Shown: positions 16,510 through 25,321 of the stretch, piece by piece
How positions within the stretch are numbered: position 1 is the stretch's first letter
How the letters are laid out: each line of letters begins with the position of its first letter
Source: Candidatus Obscuribacterales bacterium
Lineage (GTDB): Bacteria > Cyanobacteriota > Vampirovibrionia > Obscuribacterales > Obscuribacteraceae
Assembly (NCBI GenBank): GCA_019752635.1
Contig: JAIELX010000027.1
Coordinates: 1 to 64,000 of the forward strand
Direction of reading: 5' to 3'
DNA length: 64,000 bases
Made by a program: the position numbers and the translations under genes
The notes under the pieces: model-generated
Told to the model about the DNA's origin: nothing
What the model saw: the letters and a program-made list of their open reading frames with translations, nothing else
The model's database searches: none

Positions 16510-17724
16510 CTAGTTGCCCAAAATGGTTTTTGCCATAGCGGTATAACTATCCGCTTCGACCTGTCTCTCGGTCTGGCTACAGATTCGCGCCAGTCGCTGA
16601 TAGGTCCAGGCAACGTACTCGCTCTTGTCGCCATAAGCCTGGCGATAAATGGGGAGGCTCTCTTGTAGAGGTCCTTCTGCACTTTGAAAATCACCTTGAT
16701 TGATCAAAGCATCAGCGTAGAAAACCAGCGATATACCGAACTCCTTGCTGCTGGTGCCTTCGAGCTTCCGGTATAGGGATGCCGATTTCTTGTAGTACTC
16801 GCAAGACTTGCCGGGTTCATTCAATCGATCGAAACAGCGACCCACATTGCGTAAGGCCGATGCCATCTCCGCATTCTCTGAGCCTTGCTCAGCGCTTAAG
16901 AGAGGAAGTGCCTGTTCCATTAAGTCAACGGCCTTTTGCCAGAGCTGCTTCGCTTCGTCTTTATTCGATCCGGCAATAGTTTCGCCGCGATAAAAAGCCT
17001 GGCAAGCCTGGCGGTCTAGCTCGGAGAATGTTGGACGAGGTTTGACGGGGACGGCTCCCGACCCGTTGTCTATGGAAATGAATCCCTTGGGCAAATGTGC
17101 GTCTATCGGCGCTCCACTAGGGTGTGAAACAAGCACTGTTGCAGTGCGCTGGGCATTTTCCGGGGCGCCGAAAGTTTTTCGCCCGGTGCCGCTGGTGAGT
17201 AAGGAAAGCGGCGTCTTGGACGGACCGCGGGAGGATTCTGCCGGCGAGGGACTACTGGAGGCGGTTTCTATCGGAAGCGGAATTGTGACTGGCTGTTTTG
17301 TTCGCTGCACGTTTTTTTCACCGTGAAGCAATGGCGTCTTTATTGAGGGACCGATACGTGCTGTCGGGCTGGTCATTTCCGGCGGTTTCTCTGTTGCCGC
17401 TTCCGGGCGAATTAAGTTGGGCGTCAAATCGACTGAACCGTTCGCTTCGTCGTCTATTTCAGTGCTGACGGGACTGAATTGCTCGGCGGGAACCGGCAAT
17501 GGAGTAGTGGCGACCTGCTTGGGCGTCGGGCTCAGGAATTCAAGGCGTACTGACGGGGTATCAGTAATTCTTTGCGGGCTGGAGCTGTGGATGCCCGCCA
17601 GGAAAACTATGACTGCTGCTGCAACCGAATGCGCTATCACGGATCGCCACAGTTGGTCTGACCCACTAAGGGCGCTCCATTTGTCCTCGGCGAGGAACAT
17701 GTCAACGTTCGCGCAGGTTTTCAC
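16510..17724 (-). CDS. TonB-like membrane anchor with C-terminal TPR domain
   Basis: About 404 residues from GTG 17724, with AGAGG eight bases upstream. A short cytosolic segment precedes one transmembrane helix (SVIAHSVAAAVIVFLAGI), in the style of TonB N-termini. A Pro/Ser/Thr-rich, probably periplasmic linker of about 170 residues follows, and then TPR-like repeats (WQKAVDLMEQALPLLSAEQG, ALRNVGRCFDRLNEPGKSCE, SLVFYADALINQGDFQSAEG). The usual TonB C-terminal domain is absent; TPRs replace it. It may be a scaffold crossing the periplasm. The start of the longer frame at 17751 is a GTG without a ribosome-binding site. Confidence 0.7.
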   Translation of the reverse strand: MKTCANVDMFLAEDKWSALSGSDQLWRSVIAHSVAAAVIVFLAGIHSSSPQRITDTPSVRLEFLSPTPKQVATTPLPVPAEQFSPVSTEIDDEANGSVDLTPNLIRPEAATEKPPEMTSPTARIGPSIKTPLLHGEKNVQRTKQPVTIPLPIETASSSPSPAESSRGPSKTPLSLLTSGTGRKTFGAPENAQRTATVLVSHPSGAPIDAHLPKGFISIDNGSGAVPVKPRPTFSELDRQACQAFYRGETIAGSNKDEAKQLWQKAVDLMEQALPLLSAEQGSENAEMASALRNVGRCFDRLNEPGKSCEYYKKSASLYRKLEGTSSKEFGISLVFYADALINQGDFQSAEGPLQESLPIYRQAYGDKSEYVAWTYQRLARICSQTERQVEADSYTAMAKTILGN

Positions 17725-17883
17725 GAATTTGCCTCTTGTCCACACACACACATTATCAACCCGGGGGTGGATTATTAAGCACCCGAAAAACCCGAGTCTT
17801 TATTTAGTCGACAAATTGATTTGACGATGAGAACATTAGCAATTCGGGAATTTGCCCGGTTTACTACTAGGGAGTATCGAACC

Positions 17884-18279
17884 ATGGTGACACTTGCTGA
17901 CGCGAGAAGAGTGATAGCGGCCGCGGAAAAGAAAGCTGCCGAAATCGGTCAGCCTATGAATATTGCGGTTGCAGATGCCGGTGGCAATCTGGTAGCGCAT
18001 GTTCGCATGGACGGAGCCTGGCTTGGCAGCGTCGATATCTCCATCAAAAAAGCATGGACTTCCAGAGCGTTTGATATATCGACAAAAGACCTCGCCTCGC
18101 ACAGCCAATCAGGCGATCAATTTTTTGGTATCAACGCATCCAACGACGGCAAAGTTATGATTTTTGCCGGTGGTATTCCGTTGAAGAAAGATGGAAAAGT
18201 AGTTGGAGCAATCGGCGTTAGCGGCGGGTCCGGCGAGCAAGATCATGCTGTTGCAGAAGCTGGATCGGCTGCATTCTAA
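17884..18279 (+). CDS. GlcG/HbpS-type heme-binding family protein
   Basis: 131 residues. The ATG at 17884 has AGGGAG nine bases upstream and gives the usual family length of about 130-140; an earlier start at 17821 would add 21 residues not seen in the family. Family features are the N-terminal LADARRVIAAAEKKAAE helix, NIAVADAGGNLVAHVRMDGAW, KKAWTSRAF and the C-terminal VVGAIGVSGGSGEQDHAVAEA. Proteins of this DUF336 family include the glycolate-locus GlcG and the heme-binding HbpS. Whether this one binds heme is not evident. No glycolate gene is adjacent. Confidence 0.85.
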   Translation: MVTLADARRVIAAAEKKAAEIGQPMNIAVADAGGNLVAHVRMDGAWLGSVDISIKKAWTSRAFDISTKDLASHSQSGDQFFGINASNDGKVMIFAGGIPLKKDGKVVGAIGVSGGSGEQDHAVAEAGSAAF

Positions 18280-18285
18280 CGAACG

Positions 18286-18810
18286 TTAATCTCCAGTATC
18301 TTCTGTCTTTTCGCTTTCTTCGGTTGATAGTGTACTCACGCCCAACCTTGCGAAATCGGAAGCTTTTATCTTCTCGACAAATTTGCTGAAGTCCTTGTCG
18401 GGCAGTGTCTTTTGCCGATGGCGCAGCTCAACTGTAATTTCGTTTTCTACAAAGATTGGTGCGGCATTGCCAACCGCAAGAGCAATTGCGTCGGATGGTC
18501 TGGCATCGAGTTGCTGAATCGTACCTCTCTCATTCACCATTGTGATGGTGGCACAATAGCTATCTTCATCATAAGGATGAATGGAAACTTCCTGCAGCGC
18601 ATAACCGGTTGCTGCGGCGAAGCTCATGATCAAGTCGAGAGGACGGGGTCTTGGTGGTTTGATTCGCGACATTGCGCGTGAAATGTTTACTGCTTCCTGC
18701 TGCCCGACCGTTATTGCAAGCGCACGGCGCTCGGTGTCTTCACGCAAGATCACTATGGGAAGCCCCGTGTGGGAACTGACCGCAATTTTTGAAACGAACA
18801 TCTTCAGCAT
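18286..18810 (-). CDS. bifunctional nuclease (BFN/DUF151) family protein
   Basis: 174 residues from the ATG at 18810, with AAGGGG eight bases upstream. The conserved block is clear: PIVILREDTERRALAITVG, then RPRPLDLIMSFAAATGYALQ and DARPSDAIALAV near residues 100-115. The plant and Thermotoga homologues of this domain show DNase or RNase activity. In bacteria the physiological role is poorly defined. The C-terminus adds an acidic tail (STEESEKTEDTGD) and lacks the UVR domain seen in some relatives. It converges with the GlcG-like gene. Confidence 0.85.
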   Translation of the reverse strand: MLKMFVSKIAVSSHTGLPIVILREDTERRALAITVGQQEAVNISRAMSRIKPPRPRPLDLIMSFAAATGYALQEVSIHPYDEDSYCATITMVNERGTIQQLDARPSDAIALAVGNAAPIFVENEITVELRHRQKTLPDKDFSKFVEKIKASDFARLGVSTLSTEESEKTEDTGD

Positions 18811-18935
18811 TGAGTAAGCCCCTTCGATGCATTTACAACGCCCTATTCTCCGACTTATAACATATATGGTTTCATTATCGCCAACAGGGGTTTGCCGTAT
18901 CATGCACTGCTATTAATTGCGTACGTGAGAGACTG

Positions 18936-18963
18936 AAGAGGTCGGGATTTGGCCCGACCTCTT
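18936..18963 (-). terminator. bidirectional-type hairpin after the repeat-rich gene
   Basis: AAGAGGTCGGG (18936-18946) pairs perfectly with CCCGACCTCTT (18953-18963) around a six-base loop. It lies 36 bases beyond the stop of the leftward gene ending at 18999, the expected place for its terminator. The T-run is weak on that strand. Confidence 0.6.
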
Positions 18964-18998
18964 CTTATTTGAACTTTTACAGTTTTGTCAGCGTGCCA

Positions 18999-20162
18999 CT
19001 AATAGTGGTTCTTGCGAGTGAGCGCCGAACGGAATCGAACATAGGCATTTTTCTCTGCTACGGTGGTTAGTCCGGCGCGTTCTAATGAGTTCTGTGCGAT
19101 TTGTCGTCCGCCTGCTCGTTCTCGTTCGAACGAAAGCGTACTGATGTCCGGAGCGTAATCAACTTCTTGAATGACAGTTCCGGATACTCTTTGCGGAATG
19201 CCGTCGACTAGTACGTCTTTTGACGCTACTACAGTCGGCTTCATCTCGTTTTGAGCTCCAATTATCAGTGATTGCGGCCCGTATACCTGGCGATTGTTGT
19301 TCATCTTGTTCCAAGCTGCGGCTTCTTGCTGGCTGAGCGGACCCAGTGAACCTGTTTTGCTCAAGAAATCAGCCGGGTACATTGTGGTCTGTTCGCCCAA
19401 TGCTCCAGTGAAAACATGACCGCTTACCAGACTATTGGTCGGGTGGAGACCTAGACCCGCTGGTGCGGCTCCGGTCGTTCCGGCAGAAACTCCGCCTTGG
19501 AGCATAAGCGAATTTGAGTATTGTTGGTACTGACTGTCGCTCATGTTTCCGTTGTTGGCTGCTTGGCTAAAATTGCCGTTAAATCCGGTATTCGTGGAAG
19601 TAATACCGTTTGGCACTAAACCAGTGTATCCATTGTTGAAACCTATGCCTCCATTGAAGCCACCGTTATTGAAGCCTCTATTATTGAAGCCTCCGCCTAT
19701 GGTGCCACCGCTGTTGACACCTCCAGTATTGGCGTTTTGAAAATTGGAGCCTTGGCTAAAAATACCTTGACCACTGAAGCCTTGGCCATTGAAGCCAGTG
19801 GAGCCTTGACCGTTGGAGCCTTGGCTGAAGAAGCCTCCGCTACCGGGTCCGAGGTTACTATTGGCGCCTTGGTTGTTGAAGCCCTGGTTGTTGAAACCTT
19901 GGTTATTGAAACTTTGGCCACTGGAGCCTGAGCCGTTTGCGTTTCTATTGAATGTTGGGTTGTTGAAGAAGACTGGACCCGAATTGGAGCGGCTTCCTGA
20001 GCCGGCGCTGGAGCCGGCTCCGCCAGATGTACCTGCCGTACCTCCAGCTTGGGCTATAACTGGAGCCGACGACTGCTGAGTTTGTCCCCAAACGATGTTT
20101 GCGGAGTACGCCAGCACAGTCAGCGCCATTAATGCCAAAGTTATGTGCGATATCCTGCTCAT
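18999..20162 (-). CDS. secreted Asn/Gly/Gln/Phe-rich repeat protein
   Basis: 387 residues, ATG with GGAGG six bases upstream. A signal peptide is evident (SHITLALMALTVLAYSANIVWG). Residues ~60-220 are low-complexity repeats of the type FNNQG, SQGSNGQG and FNNGG, encoded by imperfect tandem repeats in the DNA (about 19640-19940). A folded-looking C-terminal part (about 220-387) follows. The repeats resemble those of amyloid-like or adhesive surface proteins, which is only a composition argument. It sits 56 bases downstream of the collagen-like gene and is probably cotranscribed with it. Confidence 0.75.
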   Translation of the reverse strand: MSRISHITLALMALTVLAYSANIVWGQTQQSSAPVIAQAGGTAGTSGGAGSSAGSGSRSNSGPVFFNNPTFNRNANGSGSSGQSFNNQGFNNQGFNNQGANSNLGPGSGGFFSQGSNGQGSTGFNGQGFSGQGIFSQGSNFQNANTGGVNSGGTIGGGFNNRGFNNGGFNGGIGFNNGYTGLVPNGITSTNTGFNGNFSQAANNGNMSDSQYQQYSNSLMLQGGVSAGTTGAAPAGLGLHPTNSLVSGHVFTGALGEQTTMYPADFLSKTGSLGPLSQQEAAAWNKMNNNRQVYGPQSLIIGAQNEMKPTVVASKDVLVDGIPQRVSGTVIQEVDYAPDISTLSFERERAGGRQIAQNSLERAGLTTVAEKNAYVRFRSALTRKNHY

Positions 20163-20218
20163 GAGTATCCTCCAGAGCTACGATGTGATAGTTTTAACGG
20201 ATAACTTTAGTTGACGAC

Positions 20219-21301
20219 TTAGCGTCGACCGTGGCGAAATGCCATTCGTCTGTTCCAATTGTATTCGACGATCACCGGTGCGGAAATCGTCTCCTGGTGT
20301 CCATTGCTGATTACGCCGCGAACCGAAACTGCAAGCGGTGTCGCTGCACCTCGTTGAACGTAAGTAACCTGCATTGGCCCTGCCACCGCGCGCGGTGGTG
20401 GTGCAATTTTCGGGGGCTCGGGTGCCTCTGCTTGTTGGGCACCACCGACAGATCCGAAAAAGCCAGGAAAGAAACCCGATCCGAATGAATTTTGTCCAAC
20501 CGTTCCACCAGGGGTTTGGTTCGCTTGGTTAAAGACATTGTTTGTGGTTGTACCGGTTGCGGGGGTACCGGGTGTGCCCGGTGTTCCAGGTATGCCAGGT
20601 GTTCCCGTCGCACCAGGTGTTCCCGTCGCACCAGGTGTGCCTGGTGTTCCCGGTGTTCCCGGTGTGCCCGGTGTGCCCGGTGTGCCTGGTGTTCCCGGTG
20701 TGCCCGGTGTTCCTGGTGTTCCTGGAACGCCCGGTGTCCCCGGTGTTCCTGGTGGTCCGCCGGTTCCGGGAGGTCCGGGAGGTCCGGGAGGTCCGGGCGG
20801 TCCGGGCGGGCAAGGTACGCCGCCGCAGTCATTGTCGTGGTGACCACCGCCACCGCCTGGTGGGCAAGGCTTACCGCCGCAGTCGTTGTCATGGTGTCCG
20901 CCGCCACCACCCCCGCCCGGCGGGCAAGGCTTAACGCCACAGTCGTCATCGTGACCACCACCACCACCACCGCCAGGCTTACCGCGACCGTCGTGGTGTC
21001 CTTCATGTCGAGAATCATTATTGCCGTGACCGGGATTGGATGGACCGGAGCCGTCATCACGACCGCCGTGCCCACCAGGACTGTGACCCGGAGCTACGGG
21101 GATTTGGCCGCCACCGCGACCGTTACCGCCGGCACCAAAAACACCGCCACCACCAGCGCCACCGCCGCCGCCGGCAGCAAAACCGCCACCGCCCCTGCCG
21201 CCACCGCCACCGCCACCGCCGGCACCATTTGCGACTAGTCCTAACGTAGATAACGTTAAGACCAAACCAGTCGCCAGCAAGACAACATCGCGCCTATGCA
21301 T
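20219..21301 (-). CDS. secreted collagen-like protein with Cys/His/Asp modules
   Basis: 360 residues from ATG 21301, with GAGAGG five bases upstream. The order is: signal peptide ([20 protein letters not shown]); Gly-rich segment (about 26-75); His/Asp/Gly segment; three modules each containing a DDCG or NDCG element followed by PCPPG (about 115-168); a collagen-like stalk of Gly-X-Y triplets, mostly GPP then GTP (about 166-246); and a C-terminal part of ~100 residues ending in a basic tail (FRHGRR). The Gly-X-Y stalk should form a triple helix. Thr in Y position is a known bacterial variant. The Cys modules may cross-link or bind metal. It is likely a surface fibre, inferred from composition. 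Confidence 0.85.
   Translation of the reverse strand: MHRRDVVLLATGLVLTLSTLGLVANGAGGGGGGGGRGGGGFAAGGGGGAGGGGVFGAGGNGRGGGQIPVAPGHSPGGHGGRDDGSGPSNPGHGNNDSRHEGHHDGRGKPGGGGGGGHDDDCGVKPCPPGGGGGGGHHDNDCGGKPCPPGGGGGHHDNDCGGVPCPPGPPGPPGPPGPPGTGGPPGTPGTPGVPGTPGTPGTPGTPGTPGTPGTPGTPGTPGTPGATGTPGATGTPGIPGTPGTPGTPATGTTTNNVFNQANQTPGGTVGQNSFGSGFFPGFFGSVGGAQQAEAPEPPKIAPPPRAVAGPMQVTYVQRGAATPLAVSVRGVISNGHQETISAPVIVEYNWNRRMAFRHGRR
20560..20790 (-). repeat. tandem 9-bp repeats coding the collagen stalk
   Basis: Short direct repeats, seen on the + strand as GGTGTTCCC, GGTGTGCCC and GGTCCGGGA units, run for about 230 bases. They encode Gly-Thr-Pro and Gly-Pro-Pro triplets on the minus strand. Such arrays change length easily by slippage in multiples of nine and keep the frame. 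Confidence 0.75.
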
Positions 21302-21607
21302 AAGCACCTCTCAGAGAAATTAAAATTAAGGGAACGCATGTGCTACCAGTGTGCTCGACCCGGTATAGATGACTTAGGTTCCAGAAAATTGTGCTGCGAA
21401 TCGGGATTATGCCCCTTGAAAGTCCGTACTGTACGTGGTTCCGCGATTTGCAAAATCGGTGTGGTAAGTGTTTGCATTCGATGCGTGGAGAATTTTGATT
21501 CACTCAAAGAGTCCGTACAAAGCACAACTCAAGTGGATGTACGTAGCCTCAGCCGCGGTGAATTTTCGAATCTTCGTGGGTCTCATGTCTTGACTTGAGA
21601 GAAGGGG

Positions 21608-21613
21608 TATAAT
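21608..21613 (+). promoter_or_regulatory. -10 box for the type III PKS operon
   Basis: TATAAT lies about 70 bases before the first start codon. TTGACT is present at 21590-21595 but only 12 bases away, too short for a standard spacer, so the -35 element is uncertain. The region 21302-21684 is the divergent control region. Apart from an odd 11-base palindrome CGTACTGTACG at 21425-21435, I see nothing else in it. Confidence 0.35.
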
Positions 21614-21684
21614 TTTATCCGTACACGAAACCCTTTGTTTGCCGGTATCCCCAAGTGCTCAAGCTACATGGAGAAAGAAGGCGA

Positions 21685-22389
21685 ATGTTGCTTCGCAATC
21701 GTGTCGATGAGATGATGGACAACCCATCTCTGGATGTAGATGCTCACAAATTGGCTCTGCGGGATTTGTCTCGACTCAATCGATTTAGCTGTAGTGTTGA
21801 TGTCCTCTGGGGATCGATTCAAGACTACTGCTTCAAACGTAGCCTGAAGAGTGTGCGACTGTTGGATGTTGCCACCGGTAGTGGTGACATTTTAATTGAG
21901 CTGGAGAAAAGGGGGCGATGTGCCGGATTGCAAGTTAACGGATTCGGCTGCGATATCAGTTCTGTAGCGGTGTCCGAAGCCTCACGGCGGACAGAATCGG
22001 AAGGTGCTCAGTCGCGCTTCTTTGTACTTGATCCCGTTCGTCAAGGCATTGAAGAAAAGTTCGACATTGCCACTGTCTCTCTGTTCACTCATCACTTATC
22101 GGATGAAGAAGTCGTACTACTGTTGCGGAACTTGAGCAGATCTGCCAATCTTATTTTGGTGAACGACTTGGCGCGCTCGTCGCTAAACTGGTATCTGGTT
22201 TTTATAGCAACACGGGTTTTGAGTCGTTCCCCCGTCGTGCATTTCGACGGACCGGCCTCCGTGTGCAACGCCTTTACACCGGAGGAACTGCGAAGTCTGG
22301 CTCACGAAGCTGGTCTGCTGAATTGCAAGGTCGAGAACAAATTCCCTTGCCGAATGCTTTTGCAGTGGTCGCGCACGAATGATGATTGA
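21685..22389 (+). CDS. SAM-dependent methyltransferase of the type III PKS cassette
   Basis: About 234 residues from the ATG at 21685 (AAGG close upstream); a GTG at 21655 is the alternative. Motif I is VRLLDVATGSGDIL, and the helix-strand GFGCDISSVAVSEA follows. FDIATVSLFTHHLSDEE corresponds to motif IV. RNLSRSANLILVNDL and the C-terminal FTPEELRSLAHEAGL are typical of the UbiE-like small-molecule group found beside type III polyketide synthases. It probably O- or C-methylates the polyketide product, by context. The 3' end overlaps the oxidoreductase by 11 bases, indicating translational coupling. Confidence 0.85.
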   Translation: MLLRNRVDEMMDNPSLDVDAHKLALRDLSRLNRFSCSVDVLWGSIQDYCFKRSLKSVRLLDVATGSGDILIELEKRGRCAGLQVNGFGCDISSVAVSEASRRTESEGAQSRFFVLDPVRQGIEEKFDIATVSLFTHHLSDEEVVLLLRNLSRSANLILVNDLARSSLNWYLVFIATRVLSRSPVVHFDGPASVCNAFTPEELRSLAHEAGLLNCKVENKFPCRMLLQWSRTNDD

Positions 22390-23599
22390 GCGACCGGATT
22401 ACGAAGCTCGATTGAATGCCGATTTGTCGGCGGCACAACAACGTCAAGAGTCGCGCGTTCCGGAGCGTTGTGATGTGTTGGTGGCCGGCGCCGGTCCTGC
22501 CGGAGCTTTTCTTGCGGCCGAACTTGCAAAGGCGGGCGCAAGCGTAGTGCTGTGTGAGAAATCGCAGTTCCCACGACATAAGATTTGCGGGTGTTGTTTG
22601 GGCTTTGCCGCTGTATCTATTTTGCGTGACAGCGGCGCAAGCGAAATCTTGAACCAGCTTCCATCAGTTCCGTTAAATCGGGTCAAGTTTTTCTTCGGGC
22701 AAACTCCGTTATCGTTTTCCTTACCGGACGGACGAGCTTTGTCCCGGTCCGTACTTGATAGTGCGCTTGTGTTTTATGGATTGCAGCAAGGAGTGTCGTT
22801 CTACCAAAATACCACCGCGCGCCTGCAAAGCGTGAGCAACGACTTTGCGACAATTCAGCTCAGCGGGCATGACGGCGCGTTGAACTATCTCAAGGCGAGA
22901 ATACTCGTTGTCGCTGACGGTATCGCGGGCTCAGTCGTTTCCGATTTCTCTCGCTTCGAGTTTGAGATACTTTCACACTCGCGAATCGGAATCGGCTGTG
23001 TAATGGAATCATGCGATGCTGTAGAGCAGGGCACCATCAATATGTACTACGATGCGCGCGGGTATCTAGGTGCTGTGAGGCTGGAGGACGGTCGCACCAA
23101 TCTTGCGGCGGCCGTTGACGCCGAGCTGTTGAAACAGCTTGGCGTCGGCGGAGCCGTGGACCATATCCTGAGTCTATCTCCCTCGACCGAACGTTGGCGG
23201 AGTACTGCCGCAGCGCAACATTGGCGTGGAACCGTAGCGCTTTCGCGTAAGCGAAAGCACGTCTGGGGTGAGCGCATCTTCGTCGTGGGGGATGCGGGCG
23301 GTTACCTCGAACCATTCACCGGTGAGGGGATGTCGGCTGCACTGGCCTCTGCAAAGCTGGTGCTCCCGCTGGTGCTGGATGCGGTCAACGAGTGGAGCCC
23401 ACCTTTAGGGCATCGATGGCAAACTCTCCATCGGTCGCGCGGAACCTCGGATCGTTTTATTTGCAGGGTGGTCACTTCCATGCTGCACAATCCGAGGATG
23501 GTGTCTGTTGCTGCTCGCGTTTTGCAGAGTTATCCTGCAATCTGGACTCAATTGGCTTCCCTGGTAAACAAACCGTACTGTGGTGAGGTAAAGCAGTGA
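22379..23599 (+). CDS. FAD-dependent oxidoreductase, geranylgeranyl-reductase-like
   Basis: 406 residues. The FAD-binding Rossmann motif is VLVAGAGPAGAFLAAELAKA (residues ~33-52), followed by VVLCEKSQFPRHKICGCCLG, the Arg/Lys-Cys-Gly element typical of the geranylgeranyl reductase/tryptophan halogenase-like group. The second FAD motif is FVVGDAGGYLEPFTGEGMSAA (core GDAGG near residue 305). Enzymes of this kind in type III PKS cassettes hydroxylate or oxidise alkylresorcinol- or quinone-type products. It overlaps the methyltransferase by 11 bases and the PKS by 4 bases. Confidence 0.88.
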   Translation: MMIERPDYEARLNADLSAAQQRQESRVPERCDVLVAGAGPAGAFLAAELAKAGASVVLCEKSQFPRHKICGCCLGFAAVSILRDSGASEILNQLPSVPLNRVKFFFGQTPLSFSLPDGRALSRSVLDSALVFYGLQQGVSFYQNTTARLQSVSNDFATIQLSGHDGALNYLKARILVVADGIAGSVVSDFSRFEFEILSHSRIGIGCVMESCDAVEQGTINMYYDARGYLGAVRLEDGRTNLAAAVDAELLKQLGVGGAVDHILSLSPSTERWRSTAAAQHWRGTVALSRKRKHVWGERIFVVGDAGGYLEPFTGEGMSAALASAKLVLPLVLDAVNEWSPPLGHRWQTLHRSRGTSDRFICRVVTSMLHNPRMVSVAARVLQSYPAIWTQLASLVNKPYCGEVKQ

Positions 23600-24660
23600 A
23601 AGGCGCAGGCATTTTAGGAATCGGCACAGCACTGCCGGGGAAACCATTTACGCGGGAGCTGGCGTTGGCTCATGCCCGAGAACTGACGTGCAAATCTCCA
23701 CGGCAAGAAAAGATTCTTGCTGAAGTCTACCGGCGCACAAGTGTGGAGACCCGCTCCAGCGTCCTTGCAAAAGATTATGAGCACAAAAAACCGTTTTTCA
23801 CTAATGCGCAAAGCGGCGGTCCATCTACGAAATTGCGGATGGAGCGCTATGCAAGCGAAGCCCCCGGCTTGGCACTGATTGCGGCGACTCAGGCGTTGGA
23901 CAGCAGTGGTGTTGATCGCGTCAACATTACGCATTTGATCACCGTTTCTTGCACCGGATTTGTTGCCCCCGGGTTTGATATCGCACTTATTCAAGATTTA
24001 CCGCTGCGTCCGACTGTATCGCGTGCGCATTTAGGCTTTATGGGATGTCACGGAATTATCAGCGCGATCAAGTTTGGCAGCGACATTGTCGCTTCTGATG
24101 CAAACGCCGTAGTCCTTGTCTGCGCTGCGGAGTTGTGCAGCTTGCATTTTCAATATGAATGGTCCAGCAATAATTTGCTTGCGAACGCCTTGTTTTCCGA
24201 CGGCGCTGGAGCGGTCGTACTAGGACGTGCCCCCGCCCATTGGCGTGCTCTGCCGGGGGCGTCGACCATTGTGCCGGATTCGATCGCCGCCATTCGATGG
24301 AACGTTGGTGATCACGGATTTGAAATGACCTTGGATTCGGCCGTGCCGGATATTATTGAACGCGAACTTCCAGCTTTTCTGACGGAATACCTGGCTCGTC
24401 ATTCACTAAGTATTGACGAGATTGGAAGCTGGGCGGTACATCCGGGCGGACCACGCATTTTGGACGCAGTTGAGTCTTGCTTGAAACTTCCGGAGCTAAC
24501 GCTTCAGGCCTCGCGCGATGTTCTTGCTAAGCACGGCAACATGTCCTCACCAACAGTATTGTTTGTATTTGAGGAACTGATGCGGACCAATGCGCCTATG
24601 CCATGCGTGTTCCTCGGGTTTGGTCCCGGGTTGGCAATCGAAGCATTGCTGGTGCTGTAA
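23596..24660 (+). CDS. type III polyketide synthase (chalcone/stilbene synthase family)
   Basis: 354 residues with the complete triad: Cys151 in LGFMGCHGI, His282 in WAVHPGGPRILDA and Asn315 in LAKHGNMSSPTVLF. It condenses malonyl-CoA units onto an acyl-CoA starter on the active-site Cys and cyclises the product. The gatekeeper region (SSNNLLANALFSDGAGAVV) is standard. The starter unit cannot be read from the sequence. In Bacteroidetes, myxobacteria and planctomycetes, cassettes with a methyltransferase and FAD oxidoreductase typically make methylated alkylresorcinols, alkylpyrones or quinones. The gene is the last of a three-gene operon. Confidence 0.93.
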   Translation: MKGAGILGIGTALPGKPFTRELALAHARELTCKSPRQEKILAEVYRRTSVETRSSVLAKDYEHKKPFFTNAQSGGPSTKLRMERYASEAPGLALIAATQALDSSGVDRVNITHLITVSCTGFVAPGFDIALIQDLPLRPTVSRAHLGFMGCHGIISAIKFGSDIVASDANAVVLVCAAELCSLHFQYEWSSNNLLANALFSDGAGAVVLGRAPAHWRALPGASTIVPDSIAAIRWNVGDHGFEMTLDSAVPDIIERELPAFLTEYLARHSLSIDEIGSWAVHPGGPRILDAVESCLKLPELTLQASRDVLAKHGNMSSPTVLFVFEELMRTNAPMPCVFLGFGPGLAIEALLVL

Positions 24661-24665
24661 GGCAC

Positions 24666-24761
24666 CTATGTTGTCGCGAGGCAGAGTAACAGCACAAAGA
24701 GTGCTGCAGCTGCCAGCATAAGGTTTCGTGCGTCTTTATCTCTTCTAAGAGTTGCTTTCAT
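24666..24761 (-). CDS. possible 31-residue single-pass membrane peptide
   Basis: An ATG at 24761 with GAGG eight bases upstream opens a frame of 31 codons. A basic N-terminus (KATLRRDKDARN) is followed by one hydrophobic helix (LMLAAAALFVLLLCLA) and a stop. This is the classic shape of bacterial small membrane proteins. There is no homology evidence. The rest of 24661-24997 holds no other gene that I can support. Confidence 0.4.
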   Translation of the reverse strand: MKATLRRDKDARNLMLAAAALFVLLLCLATT

Positions 24762-24997
24762 CGGGCTGTCCTCACGTTCGAAAATTCCGGCTAGTGATTC
24801 AGACCGGCCGGTTCGGCGCGTGGTTCCTCAATTCTGGTCCCCCCTGCAGCAGGCGTGGCTCGTACGGAGTATGCTATTTTGGTGAGGAATGTAAGTACTC
24901 TTAAGCGGAAAAAGGCAACGATCCCTGTCGATCGTTGCTTCAAACAGTCCCAGGGGTGGACGATTCTGCTAGTACGCTTCAGCCGGGAGACGGATAA

Positions 24998-25321
24998 ATG
25001 AGCCCTGATTTCTTCCGCCAGTGCATCGTTCTTGTCATTACCTGGCTTTTTCCGGTTGGATGGTTCTTTCTTACGTGGGCAAGTTCTCCGTCCTACATTG
25101 ACTCGTTTATTCATTCAACGCCCGGTGTGATTCTTACCTGCGCGGTGTTTGGCGTTCACACTGTGCTCTGTGTGTTCGCTGGAGTTGCCTGTTTTCTGGG
25201 CTGGTCTCGGGGGCTGCTTACGTTTTTTGTGTCTGTCTCAACGTTTGCTTGTTGCCTGGTTCCCATGTTGGGGCCTGCTATGTTGACCATCTTTCAAGCA
25301 CTCGGGCCGATGGCTCAGTGA
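24998..25321 (+). CDS. small integral membrane protein
   Basis: 107 residues with three hydrophobic segments (about 8-28, 40-62 and 68-95). The ATG has GGGAG and CGGA upstream. Several Cys and Trp occur in the membrane part. No family is recognised. An opposite-strand frame overlaps the start, but its Lys/Arg-rich sequence looks like a shadow. Confidence 0.6.
   Translation: MSPDFFRQCIVLVITWLFPVGWFFLTWASSPSYIDSFIHSTPGVILTCAVFGVHTVLCVFAGVACFLGWSRGLLTFFVSVSTFACCLVPMLGPAMLTIFQALGPMAQ

Noticed and set aside
20492-21238. Long open frames antisense to the collagen-like gene
   Set aside because: They are produced by the low-complexity repeats; their Arg/Cys/Ser-rich translations are typical shadow products.
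21296-21598. Cys-rich 100-codon frame in the divergent control region
   Set aside because: It starts inside the leader of the collagen-like gene without a ribosome-binding site, and the -10 box of the PKS operon follows directly; it looks like chance.
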